DNA of 64,000 nt from Streptomyces sp. NBC_00414 (GTDB lineage: Bacteria > Actinomycetota > Actinomycetes > Streptomycetales > Streptomycetaceae), in the NCBI RefSeq assembly GCF_036038375.1, contig NZ_CP107935.1, positions 7,440,001-7,504,000 on the forward strand, in the 5' to 3' direction. Positions within the stretch are counted from its first letter, which is position 1; the number at the start of each line of letters is the position of its first letter. The translations under genes were made by a program, and so were the position numbers. Below the pieces are notes generated by a model. It worked only from the letters and a program-made list of their open reading frames with translations. It had not been told where the DNA came from and ran no database searches. Of this stretch, positions 1 to 8,268 are shown in pieces.

Positions 1-81
1 CGCTGGCGGGCAGACGACCTCGTGGATCGCGGGCACTTGGCAACAGTCAGCCGATCCACCACAGAGCGGAGGACTCAGAGC

Positions 82-723
82 ATGGCCGGCGCGATGCGCA
101 AGATGGCGGTCTACCTCGGCCTCGTGGAGGACGATGGGTACGACGGCAGGGGCTTCGACCCCGATGACGACTTCGAGCCCGAGCTTGATCCGGAGCCCGA
201 GCGGGACCGCCGACGGCATGAGCCGTCGCATCAGTCGCACCAGCCACACCAGTCCCAAAGGGACGAACCGGTACGAGTGGTGCATGCTCCGGTGCAGCGG
301 GAGCCCGCGCCCCATTCCGCTTCGCTGGGCGCGGAATCCGGCCGCCCGGCCCGGATCGCCCCCGTGGCGTCCATCACACAAGAACGTCAAAGCCTGGAGA
401 AGAACGCGCCGGTGATCATGCCCAAGGTCGTGTCGGAACGAGAGCCGTACAGGATCACCACGCTGCACCCCCGGACCTACAACGAGGCCCGTACCATCGG
501 GGAACACTTCCGTGAGGGCACCCCGGTGATCATGAATCTGACCGAGATGGATGACACGGACGCCAAGCGACTTGTCGACTTTGCGGCCGGTTTGGTGTTT
601 GGTCTCCACGGGAGCATCGAGCGGGTGACGCAGAAGGTGTTCCTGCTGTCTCCTGCTAACGTCGATGTCACGGCGGAGGACAAGGCTCGCATCGCAGAGG
701 GCGGGTTCTTCAACCAGAGCTGA
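82..723 (+). CDS. sepF: Cell division protein SepF
   Basis: Cytoplasmic FtsZ-binding protein that tethers the Z ring to the membrane. The 213-residue product starts MAGAMRKMAVYLGLVEDD, a membrane-targeting amphipathic helix. An acidic, charged linker (about residues 20-110) follows, then the C-terminal SepF fold (about 125-213), where EREPYRITTLHPRTYNEART and the FAAGLVFGLHGSIERV segment are recognisable. The ATG has a GGAGGA Shine-Dalgarno 8-9 bases upstream; an in-frame GTG at 22 would add 20 unlikely residues. yggT and divIVA follow at once, the usual actinobacterial division-cluster order downstream of ftsZ. Confidence 0.95.
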   Translation: MAGAMRKMAVYLGLVEDDGYDGRGFDPDDDFEPELDPEPERDRRRHEPSHQSHQPHQSQRDEPVRVVHAPVQREPAPHSASLGAESGRPARIAPVASITQERQSLEKNAPVIMPKVVSEREPYRITTLHPRTYNEARTIGEHFREGTPVIMNLTEMDDTDAKRLVDFAAGLVFGLHGSIERVTQKVFLLSPANVDVTAEDKARIAEGGFFNQS

Positions 724-773
724 GACGCAGGACCGGACAGCACGGAAAACAGGGGAGAGGGACGCACGGAATC

Positions 774-1058
774 ATGAGCGTGGTCGGGCAGGTTCTCTAC
801 GTCGTGCTGATGTGTTTCCTCATCGTGCTGATCTTCCGGTTGGTCATGGACTACGTCTTCCAGTTCGCCCGCTCATGGCAACCCGGCAAGGCGATGGTGG
901 TCGTTCTTGAGGCGACCTACACTGTCACTGATCCACCGCTCAAGCTTCTGCGGCGGTTCATCCCGCCGCTACGTCTCGGGGGCGTGGCGCTCGACCTGTC
1001 CTTCTTCGTACTGATGATCATCGTCTACATCCTGATCTCCGTTGTGAGCCGGCTGTGA
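774..1058 (+). CDS. YggT family membrane protein
   Basis: Small integral membrane protein of 94 residues with two hydrophobic segments (about residues 4-28 and 70-92) around a short polar loop that carries PPLKLLRRFIPPLR, a typical YggT-family sequence. It lies 50 bases after sepF and 55 bases before divIVA, so the three are probably co-transcribed. The family is conserved beside sepF in Gram-positives and is thought to act at the membrane in division or wall growth; its biochemical role is unknown. An SD-like GGGGAGAGGG lies upstream of the ATG. Confidence 0.85.
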   Translation: MSVVGQVLYVVLMCFLIVLIFRLVMDYVFQFARSWQPGKAMVVVLEATYTVTDPPLKLLRRFIPPLRLGGVALDLSFFVLMIIVYILISVVSRL

Positions 1059-1113
1059 ACGATACGGTCTTGCCGAACGCCGACGATGCCGACGACTACG
1101 TTGAGGTGAAGAG

Positions 1114-2313
1114 ATGCCGTTGACCCCCGAGGACGTGCGGAACAAGCAGTTCACGACCGTCCGCCTCCGAGAAGGCTATGACGAGGACGAGGTCGATGCC
1201 TTCCTCGATGAGGTCGAAGCCGAACTGACCCGCCTGCTCCGCGAGAACGAAGACCTGCGCGCCAAGCTGGCCGCCGCGACACGCGCCGCCGCGCAGAACC
1301 AGCAACAGGGCATGCGCAAGCCCCCCGAACAGCAGGATCCGCAGCAACAGCAGGGTCCGCCACAGGGCATGCGCGGCGGTCCGGGCGCTCCCGTACCCGC
1401 CGGCATATCGGGCCCGCCGCAGCAGCAGATGGGCGGCCCCATGGGCGGCCCGCCCCAGCTGCCGAGCGGTGCCCCGCAGCTTCCCGCGGGCCCCAGCGCC
1501 CAGGGTCAGCAGGGTCCCGGCCAGATGGGTCAGGGCCCCATGGGCCAGGGTCCGATGGGCCAGGGTCCGATGCAGGGCGGCATGGGCCAGGGTCCCGGCC
1601 CCATGCAGGGACAGATGCAGCAGCAGATGCCCCAGCAGATGGGCGGCCCGATGGGCGGTCCCATGGGTGGTCCGATGGGCGGGCACGGCCCGCAGATGGG
1701 ACAGCCCGGCCAGGGTCCCGGTGGCGACAGCGCCGCCCGTGTGCTCTCGCTGGCCCAGCAGACCGCCGACCAGGCGATCGCCGAGGCCCGCTCCGAGGCC
1801 AACAAGATCGTCGGCGAGGCCCGTAGCCGCGCCGAGGGTCTGGAGCGCGACGCCCGTGCCAAGGCCGACGCCCTGGAGCGGGACGCGCAGGAGAAGCACC
1901 GCGTGGCGATGGGCTCCCTGGAGTCCGCCCGCGCCACGCTGGAGCGCAAGGTCGAGGACCTGCGCGGCTTCGAGCGCGAGTACCGCACGCGTCTGAAGTC
2001 CTACCTGGAGTCGCAGCTGCGTCAGCTGGAGACCCAGGCCGACGACTCGCTGGCTCCGCCGCGTACCCCGGCGACCGCCTCGCTTCCGTCGTCGCCCAGC
2101 CCGTCCATGGCTCCGGCCGGGGCGAGCGCGCCGTCCTACGGCGGCAACCCGATGGGCGGCCCCGGTCCCGGTGCGCAGTCCTACGGCGGCCAGCAGCAGA
2201 TGTCGCCTGCCATGACCCAGCCGATGGCGCCGGTCCGGCCGCAGGGGCCCTCGCCCATGCAGCAGGCGCCTTCGCCGATGCGTGGCTTTCTGATCGACGA
2301 GGACGACAACTGA
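1114..2313 (+). CDS. divIVA: Polar growth determinant DivIVA
   Basis: Coiled-coil protein that marks hyphal tips and directs apical growth and branching in Streptomyces (established for the family). The 399 residues begin with the conserved lipid-binding DivIVA domain (MPLTPEDVRNKQFTTVRLRE, residues 1-60). A long Pro/Gln/Gly/Met-rich linker (about 65-205) contains near-perfect GQGPM repeats. A second coiled coil (about 207-305, rich in Glu, Ala and Arg) and a low-complexity tail follow. The Gln/Gly-rich insert separating two coiled coils is characteristic of the streptomycete protein. The gene is followed by two strong hairpins. Confidence 0.96.
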   Translation: MPLTPEDVRNKQFTTVRLREGYDEDEVDAFLDEVEAELTRLLRENEDLRAKLAAATRAAAQNQQQGMRKPPEQQDPQQQQGPPQGMRGGPGAPVPAGISGPPQQQMGGPMGGPPQLPSGAPQLPAGPSAQGQQGPGQMGQGPMGQGPMGQGPMQGGMGQGPGPMQGQMQQQMPQQMGGPMGGPMGGPMGGHGPQMGQPGQGPGGDSAARVLSLAQQTADQAIAEARSEANKIVGEARSRAEGLERDARAKADALERDAQEKHRVAMGSLESARATLERKVEDLRGFEREYRTRLKSYLESQLRQLETQADDSLAPPRTPATASLPSSPSPSMAPAGASAPSYGGNPMGGPGPGAQSYGGQQQMSPAMTQPMAPVRPQGPSPMQQAPSPMRGFLIDEDDN

Positions 2314-2349
2314 CGGCCTCCCGTACGCCTTAGGCGTCGGCAGCGTTCA

Positions 2350-2383
2350 GGGCGGAGCCCCCGGTTATCCGGGGGCTCCGCCC
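2350..2383 (+). terminator. Hairpin terminator after divIVA
   Basis: Perfect inverted repeat with 15-bp GC-rich arms (2350-2364 and 2369-2383) and a TTAT loop, 37 bases after the divIVA stop. A T-rich stretch (TCTTCTTTT) follows about ten bases later. Confidence 0.85.
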
Positions 2384-2420
2384 GTTTGCCGTCTTCTTTT
2401 GCGTCTGCGGCGCGGGACGG

Positions 2421-2464
2421 AGAAGGCCCCGGTCCATCAGAGTTCTGGTGGACCGGGGCCTTCT
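2421..2464. terminator. Second hairpin between divIVA and ileS
   Basis: Perfect inverted repeat with 16-bp arms, 2421-2436 (AGAAGGCCCCGGTCCA) and 2449-2464, enclosing a 12-base loop. Its arms begin with AGAAGG and end with CCTTCT, so it could terminate in either direction between the convergent divIVA and ileS genes. Confidence 0.75.
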
Positions 2465-2554
2465 CGGTGCGCGGGGTTGGGGCTCGGGTCACGGCGTTGT
2501 CGGCGGCCTGCGCTTGCAGGTGCCGCTGCGCCCACCCGTGCCGCCCCTAGCGGC

Positions 2555-2625
2555 ACGCATGCCCGCAGCTGGGGGGCGGCGCGCATGCCCGCGGCTGGGG
2601 GCGGCGGGCATGCGTGCGGCTGGGG
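2555..2625. repeat. Degenerate GCATGCCCGC repeats next to the ileS stop
   Basis: Three imperfect units of about 25 bases (ACGCATGCCCGCAGCTGGGG at 2555, GCGCATGCCCGCGGCTGGGG at 2581, GGGCATGCGTGCGGCTGGGG at 2606). ACGCATGCCCGC (2555-2566) and GCGGGCATGCGT (2604-2615) also form a perfect 12-bp inverted repeat that could fold just after the ileS stop. I see no gene in 2314-2625. Confidence 0.6.
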
Positions 2626-5600
2626 TTACGCCTTGCGGAGGTGGAACACCAGGGACAGGGGCTCGTCCGTGAAGGCGGGGCCGTAGGTGTTGTCCGGCTC
2701 GCCCTGGGCGAAGTCCGTGCCGAGCACCTCGTCCGCGATCAGGGCGGAGTGCTCGGTGAGCGCCGCGATGACCTTCGGGTCCGTGGACGTCCAGCGCAGG
2801 GCGATCCGGTCCGCCACGTCGAGGCCGCTGTTCTTGCGGGCCTCCTGGATCAGACGGATGGCGTCACGGGCCAGACCGGCCTGCCGCAGCTCCTCCGTCA
2901 GCTCCAGGTCGAGCGCCACCGTGGCACCGGAGTCCGACGCGACGGACCAGCCCTCGCGCGGGGTCTCTGTGATGATGACCTCATCCGGGGCCAGCGTGAC
3001 GGTCTCGCCGTCGACCTCCACCGAGGCCGTTCCCTCGCGCAGGGCCAGGGACAGCGCGGCCGCGTCGGCCTCGGCGACGGCCTTCGCCACCGCCTGCACG
3101 CCCTTGCCGAACCGCTTGCCCAGCGCGCGGAAGTTCGCCTTGGCCGTCGTGTCCACCAGTGAACCACCGACCTCGGACAGTGACGCGAGCGAGCTCACGT
3201 TCAGCTCCTCGGTGATCTGCGCGTGCAGCTCACGGTCGAGGGAGCCGAAGCCGGTCGCGGCGACCAGCGCGCGGGACAGCGGCTGGCGGGTCTTCACTCC
3301 CGACTCCGCGCGTGTGGCACGGCCCAGCTCCACGAGACGGCGTACGAGCACCATCTGCTTCGACAGCTCCGGGTCGATGACGGACAGGTCCGCCTCCGGC
3401 CAGGTCGACAGGTGCACGGACTCCGGGGCGTCGGCGGACACCGGCACCACGAGGTCCTGCCAGACCCGCTCGGTGATGAACGGGGTCAGCGGGGCCATCA
3501 GCCGCGTGACCGTCTCGACGACCTCGTGGAGGGTGCGCAGCGCCGCCTTGTCGCCCTGCCAGAAGCGGCGACGGGAACGGCGTACGTACCAGTTCGACAG
3601 GTCGTCGACGAAGGCCGAGAGCAGCTTGCCGGCGCGCTGGGTGTCGTACGACTCCAGAGCCTGCGTCACCTGGTCGGTGAGCGCGTGGAGTTCGGACAGG
3701 AGCCAGCGGTCGAGGACCGGGCGGTCCGCGGGCGCCGGATCGGCGGCGCTGGGCGCCCAGTTGGCCGTGCGCGCGTACAGGGCCTGGAAGGCGACCGTGT
3801 TCCAGTACGTGAGGAGCGTCTTGCGGACGACCTCCTGGATGGTGCCGTGGCCGACGCGGCGGGCCGCCCAGGGGGAGCCGCCGGCCGCCATGAACCAGCG
3901 CACCGCGTCCGCGCCGTGCTGGTCCATCAGCGGGATCGGCTGCAGGATGTTGCCCAGGTGCTTGGACATCTTGCGGCCGTCCTCGGCGAGGATGTGGCCG
4001 AGGCAGACCACGTTCTCGTACGACGACTTGTCGAAGACCAGGGTGCCGACGGCCATCAGCGTGTAGAACCAGCCGCGGGTCTGGTCGATGGCCTCCGAGA
4101 TGAACTGCGCCGGGTAGCGGCTCTCGAAGAGCTCCTTGTTCTTGTACGGGTAGCCCCACTGCGCGAACGGCATCGAACCCGAGTCGTACCAGGCGTCGAT
4201 GACCTCCGGCACGCGCGTGGCCGTCTTCTCACAGCTCGGGCACGCGAAGGTGACCTCGTCGATGAACGGGCGGTGCGGGTCCAGCTCCGACTGGTCGCTG
4301 CCCGTCAGCTCGGTCAGCTCCGCGCGGGAGCCGACGACGGTGAGGTGGTCGTCCTCGCAGCGCCAGATCGGCAGCGGGGTGCCCCAGTAGCGGTTGCGGG
4401 ACAGCGCCCAGTCGACGTTGTTGTTCAGCCAGTCGCCGTAGCGGCCGTTCTTGACGGAGTCCGGGAACCAGTTGGTCTTCTCGTTCTCCTGGAGGAGACG
4501 GTCCTTGATGGCGGTGGTGCGGATGTACCAGGACGGCTGCGCGTAGTAGAGGAGCGCGGTGTGGCAGCGCCAGCAGTGCGGGTAGCTGTGCTCGTACGGG
4601 ATGTGCTTGAAGAGCAGACCGCGGTTCTGGAGGTCCTCCGTGAGCTTTTCGTCCGCCTTCTTGAAGAAGACACCGCCCACGAGGGGGACGCCCTCCTCGA
4701 AGGTGCCGTCCGGACGCACGGGGTTCACGACCGGCAGCCCGTACGCGCGGCAGACCTTGAGGTCGTCCTCACCGAAGGCGGGGGACTGGTGGACCAGACC
4801 CGTGCCGTCCTCGGTCGTCACGTACTCGGCGTTGACCACGTAGTGGGCGGGTTCGTCCTTCGGGAACTCGACGAGCTCGAACGGACGTTGATACGTCCAG
4901 CGCTCCATCTCGGCGCCCGTGAAGGACTGTCCGGTGGTCTCCCAGCCCTCGCCGAGGGACTTCCCGACGAGCGGCTCGGCGACGACGAGCTTCTCCCGGC
5001 CGTCCGTCACGACCACGTACGTCACGTCGGGGTGCGCGGCGACCGCCGTGTTGGACACCAGGGTCCACGGGGTCGTCGTCCACACCAGCAGCGCGGCCTC
5101 GCCCGCGAGCGGACCGGAGGTGAGCGGGAAACGGACGAACACCGAGGGGTCGACGACCGTCTCGTAGCCCTGCGCCAGCTCGTGGTCCGAGAGGCCCGTG
5201 CCGCAGCGCGGGCACCAGGGGGCCACACGGTGGTCCTGGGTCAGCAGGCCCTTGTTGAAGATCTCCTTGAGCGACCACCAGACGGACTCGATGTACTCCG
5301 GGTCCATCGTCCGGTACGGGTCGTTCAGGTCGGCCCAGTAGCCCATGCGGGTCGTGAGCTCTTCGAACGCGTCGGTGTGGCGGGTCACGGACTCACGGCA
5401 CCGGGCGTTGAACTCGGCGATGCCGTACGCCTCGATGTCCTGCTTGCCGTTGAAGCCGAGCTCCTTCTCGACCGCCAGCTCCACCGGCAGGCCGTGGCAG
5501 TCCCAGCCGGCCTTGCGGCCCACGTGGTAGCCGCGCATGGTGCGGAAGCGCGGGAAGACGTCCTTGAAGACGCGGGCCTCGATGTGGTGGGCGCCCGGCA

Positions 5601-5784
5601 TGCCGTTGGCCGTGGGCGGGCCTTCGTAGAACACCCACTCCGGGCGGCCCTCGGACTGCTCCAGGGTCTTGGCGAAGATCTTCTGCTCGCTCCAGAAGTC
5701 GAGCACGGCGTGCTCAAGGGCGGGCAGGTCGATCTGGGCCGGCACCTGGCGGTACTGCGGCTGTGTACTCGGCTGCGTATCCAA
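2626..5784 (-). CDS. ileS: Isoleucyl-tRNA synthetase
   Basis: Charges tRNA-Ile in the cytoplasm. Class I synthetase: the HIGH-equivalent HHIE is at about residues 66-69 in GMPGAHHIEA, and the KMSKS-equivalent is in GRKMSKHLGNILQP. The CP1 editing region lies between them, with an anticodon-binding domain behind. At 1052 residues it has the longer, eukaryote-like architecture rather than the roughly 940-residue E. coli form; such enzymes often tolerate mupirocin (family knowledge, not shown here). I chose the TTG at 5784 because GGAGGA stands about 6 bases upstream and the protein then starts just before the conserved YRQVPAQIDLPALE. The longer reading frame upstream runs through the T-box leader. 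Confidence 0.95.
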   Translation of the reverse strand: MDTQPSTQPQYRQVPAQIDLPALEHAVLDFWSEQKIFAKTLEQSEGRPEWVFYEGPPTANGMPGAHHIEARVFKDVFPRFRTMRGYHVGRKAGWDCHGLPVELAVEKELGFNGKQDIEAYGIAEFNARCRESVTRHTDAFEELTTRMGYWADLNDPYRTMDPEYIESVWWSLKEIFNKGLLTQDHRVAPWCPRCGTGLSDHELAQGYETVVDPSVFVRFPLTSGPLAGEAALLVWTTTPWTLVSNTAVAAHPDVTYVVVTDGREKLVVAEPLVGKSLGEGWETTGQSFTGAEMERWTYQRPFELVEFPKDEPAHYVVNAEYVTTEDGTGLVHQSPAFGEDDLKVCRAYGLPVVNPVRPDGTFEEGVPLVGGVFFKKADEKLTEDLQNRGLLFKHIPYEHSYPHCWRCHTALLYYAQPSWYIRTTAIKDRLLQENEKTNWFPDSVKNGRYGDWLNNNVDWALSRNRYWGTPLPIWRCEDDHLTVVGSRAELTELTGSDQSELDPHRPFIDEVTFACPSCEKTATRVPEVIDAWYDSGSMPFAQWGYPYKNKELFESRYPAQFISEAIDQTRGWFYTLMAVGTLVFDKSSYENVVCLGHILAEDGRKMSKHLGNILQPIPLMDQHGADAVRWFMAAGGSPWAARRVGHGTIQEVVRKTLLTYWNTVAFQALYARTANWAPSAADPAPADRPVLDRWLLSELHALTDQVTQALESYDTQRAGKLLSAFVDDLSNWYVRRSRRRFWQGDKAALRTLHEVVETVTRLMAPLTPFITERVWQDLVVPVSADAPESVHLSTWPEADLSVIDPELSKQMVLVRRLVELGRATRAESGVKTRQPLSRALVAATGFGSLDRELHAQITEELNVSSLASLSEVGGSLVDTTAKANFRALGKRFGKGVQAVAKAVAEADAAALSLALREGTASVEVDGETVTLAPDEVIITETPREGWSVASDSGATVALDLELTEELRQAGLARDAIRLIQEARKNSGLDVADRIALRWTSTDPKVIAALTEHSALIADEVLGTDFAQGEPDNTYGPAFTDEPLSLVFHLRKA

Positions 5785-6080
5785 CGAACTTCCTCCGGCG
5801 GACTTCTGCCTTCCGTCCGGAGGGACGAGAGCCGTGTTGTCACCTACGCCGTGTTCGGCGCGCTCCCGCGGTACCACCCTCCTTGGCCCTCCGGCGCTTT
5901 CCGCGCGCCGGTGAGCCCCCTCATTGGGGTCGCGATACCGGGTCTACCGGCCGCTGCGTGTTCGCTGCGGCTTTCTTCCGGCGGCTCCGGGGTGATCTTC
6001 ACGTCGCGCTCGCCCCCGGGCTCACACCGTCCCCGGGTCGCTCTTGGCCGCGTACGCCGCTACTCGTCCCCATCCAAGCT
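5785..6080 (-). promoter_or_regulatory. T-box riboswitch leader of ileS, probably translational
   Basis: The leader contains the T-box consensus AGGGTGGTACCGCGGGAGCG (minus strand, 5880 to 5861), whose TGGT should pair with the tRNA acceptor end. An ATC isoleucine specifier lies at 5996-5994 within GAAGATCACC. The stem I AGTA motif is at 6064-6061, so stem I is short. CCTCCGG (5823-5817) is an exact complement of the SD region CCGGAGG (5798-5792). No U-tract terminator is visible, which suggests that uncharged tRNA-Ile frees the ribosome-binding site, as known for actinobacterial ileS leaders. Confidence 0.88.
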
Positions 6081-6315
6081 TCTCGCTCCGGCCAGTGTAC
6101 GGCGCCGGGCCGACAGCGGCAGACCGGTTTTACGGGGTCCGTGAGAGCGGGCGGCGGCGCGTGGCGGAGGCGTGCACTGACCCGAATGCCGAGGCGCCGT
6201 TGTTCGGGTCCCGGGACGGCCGACGCGGCGGATTACCCGGCGGGGAGCTGGGCACAACGCTTGCAGACTCGCTGTGCGGTACGCGCGGGGCGGGCGAACC
6301 GGGCGGCGTGCCCCG

Positions 6316-6344
6316 TTGCCGTGGGACTCAAGTCGATTTATCGT
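6316..6344 (+). promoter_or_regulatory. Candidate promoter of the DksA-like gene
   Basis: TTGCCG (6316-6321) and TATCGT (6339-6344) are separated by 17 bases, about 50 bases before the ATG at 6394. The spacer contains GACTCAAGTC, an inverted repeat of GACT. The rest of 6081-6315 shows nothing I can name. Confidence 0.45.
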
Positions 6345-6393
6345 CCCAGCACGATTCGCGTGCAAGGTCACAAAATGTGAAGGGGCCGCGGCC

Positions 6394-7386
6394 ATGGTGG
6401 CGAAAAAGACCGCCGAACAGCAGTCGGCGTCGGGCAGATCCATGGGGGCGGCCGGTGACTCGGGGGCGGCGGCCGAGGGCGCCGGCGGCGGGAGGAGCGC
6501 GACCGGCAAGGCAGCCGGGGGTGCGAAGAAGACGGCCTCCGGGACACCCACTGGAACCGCGCCCGGGACGGCCTCCGGGCCGACCGTCGGGACGGGCACC
6601 GGGACGGCGGCCACCAAGAAGGCTCGCAAGAAGACGGCTGCCGCGAAGACGGTCGCCGCCGGGACGGCTCCGGTGAAGACGGCGGCCACGAAGAAGGTTG
6701 CCGCGAGGAGAGCCGGTGCGGCGGCCGGCTCCGCGAAGGCGGCCGGTACCGGTACCGCCTCCGCCGAGGAGACCGGGGCGCCGGTGAAGCGGGCGCCCCG
6801 GAAGACGGCCGCCACGAAGGGCACACGCACGGCCAGGAAGGCGGTCGCTTCCGCGGCCGAGGGAACAGCGGCACAGGCCGCCGAGACGACGGGAGCCACG
6901 ACGGTGGTTGCGAAGAAGACCTCTGGCACGGCCGCGGCGGCGGACAAGCCCACCGCGGTTCCCAAGGCGCGGGTGGCCGCGGCGGAACCCGGCGAGCTCG
7001 CGGTACGCCCCGGCGAGGACCCGTGGACCCCGCAGGAGGCCACGGAGGCGCGCGAGGAACTGCTCTCCGAGGCGTTGCGGCTGCGCGCCGAGATCACGCA
7101 CTCCGAGGAGTCCCTGGCGGGGCTGATGCGCGACTCCGGGGACGGTGCGGGCGACGACCAGGCGGACACCGGCACCAAGAACATCACGCGCGAGAGCGAG
7201 ATGGCGCTCGCGGCCAACGCGCGGGAGATGCTGGAGCAGACCGAGCGGGCCCTGGAGCGCCTGGACGCGGGGACGTACGGGCTCTGTGAGAACTGTGGCA
7301 ATCCCATCGGCAAGGCCCGCATGCAGGCCTTCCCGCGGGCAACCCTGTGCGTCGAGTGCAAGCAGAAGCAGGAGCGCCGCTACTGA
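6394..7386 (+). CDS. TraR/DksA-type zinc finger protein with histone-H1-like N-terminus
   Basis: The C-terminal part (about residues 205-330) is a DksA/TraR-like helical hairpin ending in a four-cysteine zinc finger, CENCGNP ... CVECK. This fold acts on RNA polymerase in DksA. The first 200 residues are Lys/Ala/Thr/Gly rich with repeated KKTA, TKKVAA and RKTAATK patterns, like the tails of bacterial histone-H1-like proteins, and may bind DNA. The 330-residue length is about double a plain DksA homologue. I place the start at ATG 6394 rather than further upstream because MVAKKTAEQQ begins the basic region. Role in transcription control is inferred. Confidence 0.8.
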   Translation: MVAKKTAEQQSASGRSMGAAGDSGAAAEGAGGGRSATGKAAGGAKKTASGTPTGTAPGTASGPTVGTGTGTAATKKARKKTAAAKTVAAGTAPVKTAATKKVAARRAGAAAGSAKAAGTGTASAEETGAPVKRAPRKTAATKGTRTARKAVASAAEGTAAQAAETTGATTVVAKKTSGTAAAADKPTAVPKARVAAAEPGELAVRPGEDPWTPQEATEAREELLSEALRLRAEITHSEESLAGLMRDSGDGAGDDQADTGTKNITRESEMALAANAREMLEQTERALERLDAGTYGLCENCGNPIGKARMQAFPRATLCVECKQKQERRY

Positions 7387-7512
7387 CATCCCCTCGGACG
7401 TCCCGTGGATCGAACACCGATCCGGCCGGGGTGCCTCCTGGGCGCCTGGCCGTGACGGACCGTGCCGTACCCTCGTGCTCAGTCAGGCACCTAGGTCGAG
7501 GGACTCACTCAC

Positions 7513-8199
7513 GTGGCAGAGGCGGAGCGCATCATCGGTACGCCGGATACGCCGGGCGCGGCGGGAGCCGGTCCGGAGCAGCCCGACAGGAGCGCGGCGC
7601 CGGACGAGCGGGCGGACGCCGGGTCCGGGTCCGCCCTCGGGGAGACCTCGGACTCCGGCCCCGAGGAGGGCTCCGGTCCCGAGGAGCCCGTCGGCGAGGC
7701 CGCGGCGCCGAGGGGCAGGCGCAGGATCGCCGTGCTCTTCACCGTCGCCGCCCTGGCGTACGCGCTGGACCTGATCAGCAAGCTGATCGTGGTCGCGAAG
7801 CTGGAGCACCACGAGCCGATCGAGATCATCGGGGACTGGCTGAGGTTCGAGGCCATCCGCAACGCCGGCGCGGCCTTCGGCTTCGGCGAGGCCTTCACGA
7901 TCATCTTCACGGTGATCGCGGCGGCCGTGATCGTGGTGATCGCCCGGCTCGCCCGCAAGCTCTACAGCCTGCCCTGGGCCATCGCGCTCGGCCTGCTGCT
8001 CGGCGGCGCGCTCGGCAACCTCACCGACCGGATCTTCCGGGCGCCGGGTGTCCTGGAGGGCGCGGTCGTCGACTTCATCGCACCCAAGCACTTCGCGGTC
8101 TTCAACCTCGCCGACTCCGCGATCGTCTGCGGCGGCGTCCTGATCGTGCTGCTGTCCTTCCGGGGCCTGGACCCGGACGGCACCGTCCACAAGGACTGA
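7513..8199 (+). CDS. lspA: Lipoprotein signal peptidase
   Basis: Membrane aspartyl protease that removes signal peptides from prolipoproteins after lipid attachment by Lgt, which is encoded at 48555. About 70 N-terminal residues are acidic and probably disordered, which makes the 228-residue protein longer than the usual 160-180. Four hydrophobic segments follow. The two catalytic Asp motifs are visible as NLTDRIFR and FNLADSAIVCG. The GTG start has GAGGGA nine bases upstream. It precedes the RluD-type gene with a 69-base gap. Confidence 0.93.
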   Translation: MAEAERIIGTPDTPGAAGAGPEQPDRSAAPDERADAGSGSALGETSDSGPEEGSGPEEPVGEAAAPRGRRRIAVLFTVAALAYALDLISKLIVVAKLEHHEPIEIIGDWLRFEAIRNAGAAFGFGEAFTIIFTVIAAAVIVVIARLARKLYSLPWAIALGLLLGGALGNLTDRIFRAPGVLEGAVVDFIAPKHFAVFNLADSAIVCGGVLIVLLSFRGLDPDGTVHKD

Positions 8200-8268
8200 G
8201 CGCGCGAGGAGCCCCGGGCGCGCGGGCTGCCGTGAGCCGGTGTCTCACCCGTCCGGCATACTCGACGG

